This document shows, piece by piece, positions 56,133-62,011 of a stretch of 64,000 nt of DNA. The DNA comes from an uncultured Micrococcaceae bacterium. GTDB lineage: Bacteria; Actinomycetota; Actinomycetes; Actinomycetales; Micrococcaceae. The first letter of the stretch is position 1. The number at the start of each line of letters is the position of its first letter. Location: positions 1,054,001 to 1,118,000 of the forward strand of contig CANNAD010000001.1 of NCBI GenBank assembly GCA_947502645.1, written 5' to 3'. The notes below the pieces were generated by a model. That model was not told where the DNA came from. It saw only the letters and a program-made list of their open reading frames with translations, and did not search any database. The translations under genes were made by a program, and so were the position numbers.

Positions 56133-56208
56133 GGCTCTGTAGCTCAGTTGGTAGAGCGTTCGACTGAAAATCGAAAGGTCACCGGATCGACGCCGGTCGG
56201 AGCCACCA
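56133..56208 (+). tRNA. tRNA-Phe(GAA)
   Basis: Acceptor GGCTCTG with CGGAGCC, D-arm GCTCAGTTGGTAGAGC, anticodon loop CTGAAAA (anticodon GAA), encoded CCA. The T-loop is ATCGACG rather than TTCGANN. A decayed integrase lies just downstream. Confidence 0.96.
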
Positions 56209-56210
56209 CG

Positions 56211-56240
56211 AACCCCCGGGAATCCGGGGGTTTTTCTTTT
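56211..56240 (+). terminator. Terminator of tRNA-Phe
   Basis: AACCCCCGG/CCGGGGGTT stem, GAAT loop, then a T-rich run. Confidence 0.85.
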
Positions 56241-56545
56241 TAACCGTTGGGCGGCCCGCATAAACCCCGCAGAATTCGGATGAGGTTGCCGAGGGGCTGT
56301 TTCAGGACTTCGGCGGCCCTCGTTGATCCCTTGAGGGTGTTCATGTAGACATCTTGGGTCATGGACGGGTTCTCGTGACCGAGGTAGTCGGCGATCCTTC
56401 CCTGTCGAGGATCGTTGCTACGGTCTTGTGAAACGAATGGGTAGACAGCTCGGGGTAGCCGAGCATATCGCGCCGATCCCGGATTTCCCGGGGACTGCCC
56501 ATGCTGTTGCTGACGACTATGCGGAGTCCGTGCCTGTGCACACTC
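56240..56545 (-). pseudogene. Decayed tyrosine recombinase (integrase) C-terminus
   Basis: On the minus strand one frame reads LGYPELSTHSFHKTVATILDREG and, after a frameshift near 56395, another reads RIADYLGHENPSMTQDVYMNTLKGSTRAAEVL. Together they are the C-terminal catalytic part of a phage-type integrase: the LGH His and the DVYMNT Tyr remain. The HxxR box reads HSFHKT where R is expected, about four residues are missing at the shift, and the N-terminal two thirds are absent. It ends against tRNA-Phe, the usual integration site, so this is the scar of a lost element. Confidence 0.85.
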
Positions 56546-56642
56546 AGGAGATACTTGATTCACTGAATGTTTCTACCGCGACTCGGGATTCGTTGCGCGG
56601 AATGCTTGTTGACCAGTAACTGCACACCCTCTGAAAGGTTCG

Positions 56643-57137
56643 TTGAACAGGACCCAAGCAATTCTCCATTGGAGGAACGAAGACCTGGATGACAAAGCGA
56701 GGATACAGTTGAATGAGAGCTCGGCTAGCTTGGGTGTGGTGAACATGAACGTACGGATAGAGCCTTTAGTAGGCAGCCTAGTGCTTATGCTGACTGTCGG
56801 ATACTTTTCGCAGTCCTCGCCAGCTATTGGGGTGTCTATTGCGATTACTGTTGTTGGGCTAGCTTTTGGGGCTCAAATGGCGGTTGCGACGAAAGCGATC
56901 GTCTCGTCGGAGGCTGACGATCTGGGGCTGGAGAGTCGTAGGAGCAAGGCTAGGATTTTGGTTCCGATCGTGCTGTTGGTCGCTATCGCTCTACTGGCGT
57001 GGGCGTCGTACACCTTGCTTGCTTTCAGCCACTACTTCTCCCTCGCTGGCATAGGTGCAGCCTTATTCGCAGGATATGTCGCCATCTTTTCTGGACGCGC
57101 TGCATCTGCCTCCCGAATATCGAGCAAACCTAGGTAA
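56643..57137 (+). CDS. Orphan membrane protein in the integration scar
   Basis: 164 aa. Four hydrophobic segments (about residues 42-56, 62-80, 106-128 and 130-148) and a basic C-terminus. Codon use is less GC-biased than in neighbouring genes. Starts with TTG 56643 behind GAAAGG, or with an internal ATG at 56745. No family recognised. Likely cargo of the former element, which also left the integrase remnant. Confidence 0.55.
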   Translation: MNRTQAILHWRNEDLDDKARIQLNESSASLGVVNMNVRIEPLVGSLVLMLTVGYFSQSSPAIGVSIAITVVGLAFGAQMAVATKAIVSSEADDLGLESRRSKARILVPIVLLVAIALLAWASYTLLAFSHYFSLAGIGAALFAGYVAIFSGRAASASRISSKPR

Positions 57138-57154
57138 AGCCGATACATCCGGCT

Positions 57155-57206
57155 GAGATCACCCTTTGTCGTCGAGATCACCGGTTGTGCGGGGTGATCT
57201 CGACGA
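57155..57206. repeat. Repeated GAGATCACC element with 14-bp inverted repeat
   Basis: GAGATCACC occurs at 57155 and 57174 and in inverted form at 57193. The second and third copies belong to a perfect 14-bp inverted repeat (57169-57182 with 57193-57206, arm core CGTCGAGATCACC) around a ten-base loop. It lies just past the orphan gene, possibly the edge of the former insertion. Confidence 0.65.
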
Positions 57207-57326
57207 GAAACCCCGACTTCGGCGGTGGGAGCAAACGGGTCCCGCCACTCGTTGAGCTTGTGCAGGAACGGACGGAAGGCCGCCGTTCCGCGGAGTTCTA
57301 CGACGTTACGCAGAGGAGGAGCGGCC

Positions 57327-57824
57327 ATGATACGGATGACGACGGCGGTTCTCGCCTCGCTCACCCTGCTGTGCCTGACCGCCTGTTCACCGGACGACGG
57401 CGCGAACGCCACGGATTCTGCCCCGGCAGTCATCGAAACACCGATGCCCGTCCTGACCCTCCCGCCGTCGCCTGCTGAAGATCGGTCAACGATGTCCCTC
57501 GCAGACCCCCAGGCACAGACGCTGACGGAAGAAGAGGTACGCGAACACTCACGTGACTGCGTCATGGCCGCGGCAGGACTCGCCTCCATCGCATTGGCCC
57601 CCTCGGCCTTCATTTATGGCGCTGATGCCCAGAAGCTCAAGGAACTGGAGGGGCAGCTTGAGGAGATGGAAACGCAGGTCCCCGATGAGCTGAAGCCCCA
57701 CGTCGTCGAACTCGAAACCGTGGTCAGTGAAAACCTTTCAGATCCCCATGATTTCCACGCCGAGGAGTACAGGGAGGCACTGCGTCCCCTTGAGTTGTGG
57801 GTTCGTAACCACTGCCAGCGCTAG
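57327..57824 (+). CDS. Putative lipoprotein
   Basis: 165 aa. Signal peptide with lipobox LTAC, lipidated Cys at residue 20, then a Thr/Pro-rich linker. A helical domain with a possible coiled coil follows (AQKLKELEGQLEEMETQVPDELKPHVVELETVVSENL). Two further Cys (HSRDCVMAA, NHCQR) may pair. ATG 57327 is preceded by AGGAGGAG. No family recognised. Lies 80 bases before the alkaline-shock operon. Confidence 0.75.
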   Translation: MIRMTTAVLASLTLLCLTACSPDDGANATDSAPAVIETPMPVLTLPPSPAEDRSTMSLADPQAQTLTEEEVREHSRDCVMAAAGLASIALAPSAFIYGADAQKLKELEGQLEEMETQVPDELKPHVVELETVVSENLSDPHDFHAEEYREALRPLELWVRNHCQR

Positions 57825-57852
57825 AACCACCCAGATTGTCGGTCCGAAAGGA

Positions 57853-57858
57853 TAGGCT
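57853..57858 (+). promoter_or_regulatory. Candidate -10 box of the alkaline-shock operon
   Basis: TAGGCT about 30 bases before the minicistron that precedes the first Asp23 gene. Consistent with the TANNNT boxes elsewhere in the window. Confidence 0.4.
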
Positions 57859-57887
57859 GGGGCCAATCCAATCGGAAAGGGAGGATC

Positions 57888-57911
57888 ATGCAGGTGACAG
57901 CCAATGACTGA
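57888..57911 (+). CDS. Seven-codon minicistron overlapping the Asp23 start
   Basis: ATG CAG GTG ACA GCC AAT GAC TGA, directly after AAAGGGAGG. It overlaps the ATG of the Asp23 gene in another frame. The strong purine run sits nearer to this ATG than to that of Asp23. Translation is not proven; it may couple to the next gene or may be coincidental. Confidence 0.3.
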   Translation: MQVTAND

Positions 57912-58380
57912 TAGCGCACCCCAGTCAGTACCCGCCGAGCCCGTAGCCACGGGTCGGCAGCCAGCTGGCACCACCGCTATCGCGGACGCGGCCGTGGCCA
58001 AAGTTGCTGCTATCGCTGCCCGGGAAGTCCCTGGAGTTTTCACGCTTGGTTCCGGTGGCGGACGTGCCCTTGGTGCGCTCAGGGACGCCGTCGGCGGCGG
58101 AGACAGCACGCAGGGAGTGCAGGTCGAGGTCGGCGAAGTCCAGGCCGCCGTGGACATCACCCTGGTAGCCGTCTACGGAGCGCCGCTACTGGCCGTCGCG
58201 GATCAGGTGCGCGCCGCCGTTTATCAATCCGTGCAGGCGCTGACGGGTCTGGAAGTCATTGAAGTGAACGTCGAAATCAACGATGTTCACGTTCCGGGTC
58301 TCAATGATGCCCGGAGTGCGGAGAAACCGCGGAGTGCTCCCGCGGGCAAGTCTGGGTCGGAAGGTCAGGTCGTCTCGTGA
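57904..58380 (+). CDS. Asp23/Gls24 family envelope stress protein
   Basis: 158 aa. Asp23 fold: AIADAAVAKVAAIAAREVPGVFTLG, then VQVEVGEVQAAVDITLVAVYGAPLLAVADQVRAAVYQSVQALTGLEVIEVNVEINDVHV. Asp23 proteins line the inner face of the membrane, held by AmaP. ATG 57904 is the first possible start because an in-frame stop lies three codons upstream. First gene of a five-gene operon. Confidence 0.92.
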   Translation: MTDSAPQSVPAEPVATGRQPAGTTAIADAAVAKVAAIAAREVPGVFTLGSGGGRALGALRDAVGGGDSTQGVQVEVGEVQAAVDITLVAVYGAPLLAVADQVRAAVYQSVQALTGLEVIEVNVEINDVHVPGLNDARSAEKPRSAPAGKSGSEGQVVS

Positions 58381-58568
58381 ATTACACGGTCTTTGGAATC
58401 ATCATCGGCGCGATCCTCGCCTTTTCGGCACTATTCTTCGATTTCTGGGGATTCCTCCTCATGGCTGTCTTCATGCTCGTCGGTGCGCTGCTGGGGCGCG
58501 CGGCAGACGGCAAGCTGGACTGGCGCAGCCTCCGTGACGCGCTCAGCGGCCGCCGTTCATCTTCATGA
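58377..58568 (+). CDS. DUF2273-like small membrane protein
   Basis: 63 aa. One or two hydrophobic helices (about residues 4-23 and 26-42; FGIIIGAILAFSALFFDFWGFLLMAVFMLVGALLG) and a basic C-terminus (SGRRSSS). Such small proteins are regularly found in Asp23 operons. GTG 58377 overlaps the Asp23 stop (GTGA) and its own stop overlaps the next ATG. Confidence 0.85.
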   Translation: MNYTVFGIIIGAILAFSALFFDFWGFLLMAVFMLVGALLGRAADGKLDWRSLRDALSGRRSSS

Positions 58569-58933
58569 CGGTGACCGGAATGACCACCTTCTCCGGACAC
58601 AACCGCATCAGTACGCAGGCGCTGACCAGCACAGCGAAGGCAGTCGCGGCAGAGGCATTCAACATTCCACCGCGCAGCATCCGGGCTGACTGGACGGACG
58701 ACGGCGGCCTCCTCGCCCTTTCCCTGGCCCTGCCTGTGGCCATTCCGGCCCTGGACCGGGTACGCAGGGACCCTTCTGTCATTGATGGGTTTGGTGGGAC
58801 GGTCTGGAACCGGGCGAGCTCCGCGAAGTCCATCATTCTGGAACGGGTCATCCAACTGACCGGGTCGCGGCTCAGCCGCGTGGACATCCGCTTCACGGGC
58901 ATCGTTGTCACCGGGGGAGGGCGCGTCTCATGA
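58565..58933 (+). CDS. Second Asp23/Gls24-related protein
   Basis: 122 aa. NRISTQALTSTAKAVAAEAFNIPPRSIRADWTDDGGLLALSLALPVAIPAL and C-terminal LTGSRLSRVDIRFTGIVV resemble the Asp23 fold in shortened form. No transmembrane helix. ATG overlaps the DUF2273-like stop and TGA overlaps the next ATG, so expression is tightly coupled. Confidence 0.7.
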   Translation: MTVTGMTTFSGHNRISTQALTSTAKAVAAEAFNIPPRSIRADWTDDGGLLALSLALPVAIPALDRVRRDPSVIDGFGGTVWNRASSAKSIILERVIQLTGSRLSRVDIRFTGIVVTGGGRVS

Positions 58934-59541
58934 CCAGCTCGAACACCAACGCCACGGACGAGCAGCCGGATGCCGTGACAGAGCAGATCATCCGTCGCGA
59001 AACCCACTCTTCGCGCGCCATCCCCGCAACGATCGCCGCAGCGATAATTGGCTTGTTCTGCCTTTATGTTCTCCTCGAAACCACGCTGAAAGCACTCGGA
59101 CAAGACCCCTGGCTGGCCAGCCCCGAAGAAGCAGGGCAATGGCTCGCGGACCTCCCCGGCAACGTGGAGCCGCTCATGCTCGGCGCCGCGAGCACACTGC
59201 TACTTTTCGTCGGCGTCGTGTTCCTGGCTTTGGCGGTGGTGCCCGGGCGTCGGGCCCGTCATTCCATCCCCAACAGCCGGGCCGCCGTCGTCGTTGATGC
59301 GGAAGTCATTGCGTCGTCGTTGGCGCGCAGTGCGCGCACCGTTGCCGGAGTTACCCCGGAACAGACCATGGTGACCGTGGGGCGGGATCTCGTGGAAGTG
59401 CAGCTGCGGCCCACCTCGGGAACTCCCGTGGACCGGGAGGCCATCCGAACGGTGCTGGAAGAAGAGCTACGGCGCACATCCATGACCCCCGTTCCTGAAG
59501 TGCGCGTCGTGATTTCTTCGTCAGGGGTGATCGGCCAGTGA
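58930..59541 (+). CDS. DUF6286-type alkaline-shock membrane protein
   Basis: 203 aa. Two hydrophobic helices (about residues 35-55 and 83-103) and a C-terminal cytoplasmic domain (DAEVIASSLARSARTVAGVTPEQTMVTVGRDLVEVQLRPTSGTPV). This is the DUF6286 pattern. The C-terminal domain resembles that of AmaP, the membrane anchor for Asp23. Overlaps the next gene by four bases. Confidence 0.85.
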   Translation: MTSSNTNATDEQPDAVTEQIIRRETHSSRAIPATIAAAIIGLFCLYVLLETTLKALGQDPWLASPEEAGQWLADLPGNVEPLMLGAASTLLLFVGVVFLALAVVPGRRARHSIPNSRAAVVVDAEVIASSLARSARTVAGVTPEQTMVTVGRDLVEVQLRPTSGTPVDREAIRTVLEEELRRTSMTPVPEVRVVISSSGVIGQ

Positions 59542-60149
59542 ACCAGACTCCACGAGCACTCAACCGCGTTCTTGTCGGCGTCCTCGGTGCCGTGTTGGCG
59601 CTCGTCGGCGGCACTGGGCTGCTGCTCGCCCTGATGCCGTCACTACACGGTTGGTGGAACGGGTTCACCGAGGACACCGGCCAGGTCCTCGACAACATTT
59701 TTGCGTCCACCACGCTCGAGGGGCAGCGCGACTCCTGGCTCTGGATTGGCATTGCGCTGTCCATGATCGTGCTCACGATTCTGGCCATTGCCTGGGTCAG
59801 TGCGCAGGGAAAGGGCCGCATCGGTACGCTCGCTTCAGAATTTTCCGAGGAACCGGTACCTGGCGGTATCACCCTGAGCGCGGCCGTCGCGGAGCAGGCC
59901 CTCAAAGCAGCGTTGCTGGAGCGGCGTGACATCGTCAACGCGACCGTCAGTACCTGGGAGTTCAGAGGCCAACCAGCCCTGAAAATCCGGGTCCACCCGC
60001 GGCAGGGAGTGGGACCTTACGTGGTGGCCGAGGACGTTGTGGCGCTCGTGACCGCCCTCGATCAGTCGCTGGGGCAACGGCCCCCGGTCCTCGTCAGCAT
60101 CGGTGCTGGCGCGCGCACCCGGTTCACCCGCGCCGAGCGCGTCCGCTAA
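59538..60149 (+). CDS. amaP: AmaP-like alkaline shock membrane anchor protein
   Basis: 203 aa. Two transmembrane helices (about residues 10-32 and 69-88) separated by an extracytoplasmic loop, then a C-terminal domain (SAAVAEQALKAALLERRDIVNATVSTWEFRGQPALKIRVHPRQGVGPY) like that of the DUF6286 protein. In staphylococci AmaP holds Asp23 at the membrane. GTG 59538 overlaps the previous stop. Last gene of the operon, followed by a hairpin. Confidence 0.85.
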   Translation: MNQTPRALNRVLVGVLGAVLALVGGTGLLLALMPSLHGWWNGFTEDTGQVLDNIFASTTLEGQRDSWLWIGIALSMIVLTILAIAWVSAQGKGRIGTLASEFSEEPVPGGITLSAAVAEQALKAALLERRDIVNATVSTWEFRGQPALKIRVHPRQGVGPYVVAEDVVALVTALDQSLGQRPPVLVSIGAGARTRFTRAERVR

Positions 60150-60151
60150 CC

Positions 60152-60189
60152 GGGCATCGCGTCTCACGCGTGCCAGACGCGATACGCCC
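60152..60189. terminator. Bidirectional hairpin terminator
   Basis: ATCGCGTCT/AGACGCGAT (60156-60164, 60175-60183) extended by GGGC/GCCC with a two-base bulge, between converging genes. Confidence 0.7.
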
Positions 60190-61847
60190 TAGACCAACCA
60201 CACCGCACGGTTCGGCTGCAGCGCATTGTCTGTAACGGCGTCGGGCTGGCTGGCCAGCAAAACCTCCGCCCCCGCAGGTAGCCGGACGGGACGCGTTCCC
60301 GCATTGACCACCAACGTCAGGTCACCGTTGCGGTAGGAGAGGACGCCGTCGGCTGGAGCATGCAGGCTGGTCCACGCAACTGTTCCCTGACCGAGTTTCC
60401 GTTCCGCCCGGATGCTCAATGCCTGCCGGTACAGCTCGTAGGTCGAGCTGTCCAAGCCCACCTGCTGATCGGCCGCGTACTTCGCGAAGCTGTCCGGTTG
60501 GGGAAGCCACGGGCTCGCGGCCTCAGGGTTCTCGGCAAACCCGTATCCGGGTGCAGCTCCTGTCCATGGGATCGGAACGCGGCAGCCGTCACGCCCAATC
60601 TCTTCGCCGTTCGTGCGGAAGAAGGCTGGATCCTGGCGGACCGAGGCATCGAGGGTTGTGTGCTCGGGCAAGCCCAGCTCGTCGCCCTGATAGATGTAGG
60701 CGGATCCGGGCAGCGCGAGCATCGTCAACGCCGCGGCACGTCCGCGAGCCAGTCCCAATTCCTCGTCCGGCTGCTCGTCCTCTGCGCTGATGCCCTTGGG
60801 GAACGTCGTCGGATCGGTAAGTCCGTAGCGGGTGCTGTGGCGGACGGTGTCGTGATTGGAAAGCACCCAGGTGGCAGGGGCGCCCACCTTTCCGGCTTCC
60901 TCGAGGGACTCGTTGATGCTCTCGGCCATGCGGACCGCATCCCAGCCGGCCAGAAGGAACCCGAAGTTGAACGCTTGCTGCATCTCGTCCGGGCGCACGT
61001 AGCGGAAGAGCCGCTCTGCCGGTTCCACCCACGCTTCGGCAACCAGCATGCGGTCGCCGTCGTACTCGGACAGCACCTTGTTCCAGTGTTGGTAGATTTC
61101 GTGGACACCCTCCTGATCGAAGTAGGGCGGAGTCTCAGCGTCGCTGCCCTCAACCATGCTGGTCTTCGCGTGCCAGTCCGGCAGGCCGTCGGCCTTGATC
61201 ATGCCGTGAGCGACGTCGATACGGAACCCGTCCACGCCCCGGTCCAGCCAGAACCTCAGGACAGACTCCATTTCGCTGTGGACCTCCGGGTTCTCCCAGT
61301 TCAGGTCCGGCTGGGAGGTGTCGAAGAGGTGCAGGTACCACTGGCCGTCCTGAACGCGCGTCCAGGCATTTCCGCCGAAGATTGACTGCCAGTTGTTCGG
61401 CGGCAGCGCGCCGCCCGGCCCCTTCCCGTCACGGAAAATGTAACGCTCACGCGCCGCGGATCCCGGGGTAGCGGTCAGCGCGTCCTGGAACCACTCGTGT
61501 TGATCAGAGGTATGGTTCGGCACCAAATCCACGATGACGCGGATGCCCATTGAGTGGGCCTCAGCGAGCATCGCGTCGAAGTCCTTCATACCCCCGAACA
61601 GCGGGTCCACCGCCCGGTAATCGGCGACGTCGTACCCGGCATCTGCCTGAGGGGAGAGGTAGAAGGGCGAGAGCCAGATCGCGTCCACGCCAAGCTGGCT
61701 CAGGTAGGGCAACCGGCTTCGTACACCCTGCAGGTCGCCCATCCCGTTGGCGTCCGCATCAGCGAAAGAACGAGGGTAAATCTGGTAAATGACGGCGTCT
61801 GCCCACCACTGATCGTGTTGGATTCTGGTGTTCTCTGCCAACGACAT
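60189..61847 (-). CDS. GH13 alpha-glucosidase (oligo-1,6-glucosidase type)
   Basis: 552 aa. Releases glucose from short alpha-glucans. GH13 motifs in order: DLVPNHTSDQHEW, GFRIDVAHG (nucleophile Asp), LVAEAWVEP (acid/base Glu) and LSNHDTVRH. YQIYPRSFADADANGMGDLQGVRSRLPYL marks the alpha-glucosidase subgroup. Cytosolic, no signal peptide. ATG 61847 with CAGGAG upstream is preferred over the longer frame to 61949. Confidence 0.94.
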   Translation of the reverse strand: MSLAENTRIQHDQWWADAVIYQIYPRSFADADANGMGDLQGVRSRLPYLSQLGVDAIWLSPFYLSPQADAGYDVADYRAVDPLFGGMKDFDAMLAEAHSMGIRVIVDLVPNHTSDQHEWFQDALTATPGSAARERYIFRDGKGPGGALPPNNWQSIFGGNAWTRVQDGQWYLHLFDTSQPDLNWENPEVHSEMESVLRFWLDRGVDGFRIDVAHGMIKADGLPDWHAKTSMVEGSDAETPPYFDQEGVHEIYQHWNKVLSEYDGDRMLVAEAWVEPAERLFRYVRPDEMQQAFNFGFLLAGWDAVRMAESINESLEEAGKVGAPATWVLSNHDTVRHSTRYGLTDPTTFPKGISAEDEQPDEELGLARGRAAALTMLALPGSAYIYQGDELGLPEHTTLDASVRQDPAFFRTNGEEIGRDGCRVPIPWTGAAPGYGFAENPEAASPWLPQPDSFAKYAADQQVGLDSSTYELYRQALSIRAERKLGQGTVAWTSLHAPADGVLSYRNGDLTLVVNAGTRPVRLPAGAEVLLASQPDAVTDNALQPNRAVWLV

Positions 61848-61948
61848 GGATGCTCCTGTTTCGTAGATAGCCACACCCACCTTAAGGCTTTCTGCGGCCA
61901 GGATCTTCCCGTGCGTGAATGGAATCACATGATGTGGCGTGGATCGCA

Positions 61949-61954
61949 TAGGCT
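61949..61954 (+). promoter_or_regulatory. Candidate leaderless -10 box of the histidine kinase
   Basis: TAGGCT, six bases, then ATA in the kinase frame at 61961. See the finding on a possible non-standard start. Confidence 0.5.
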
Positions 61955-62011
61955 GGGCGTATAGCTACGTTAACCAGACTCGGGAGAGCGCTCGAGGGCG
62001 CTCCCTTTGGT

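Noticed and set aside
56428-56619. 63-codon plus-strand frame in the scar
   Set aside because: Mostly antisense to the integrase remnant, with no ribosome binding site or recognisable domain.
60360-61385. 341-codon open frame opposite the GH13 gene
   Set aside because: Mirror frame of a protein with all GH13 motifs intact.
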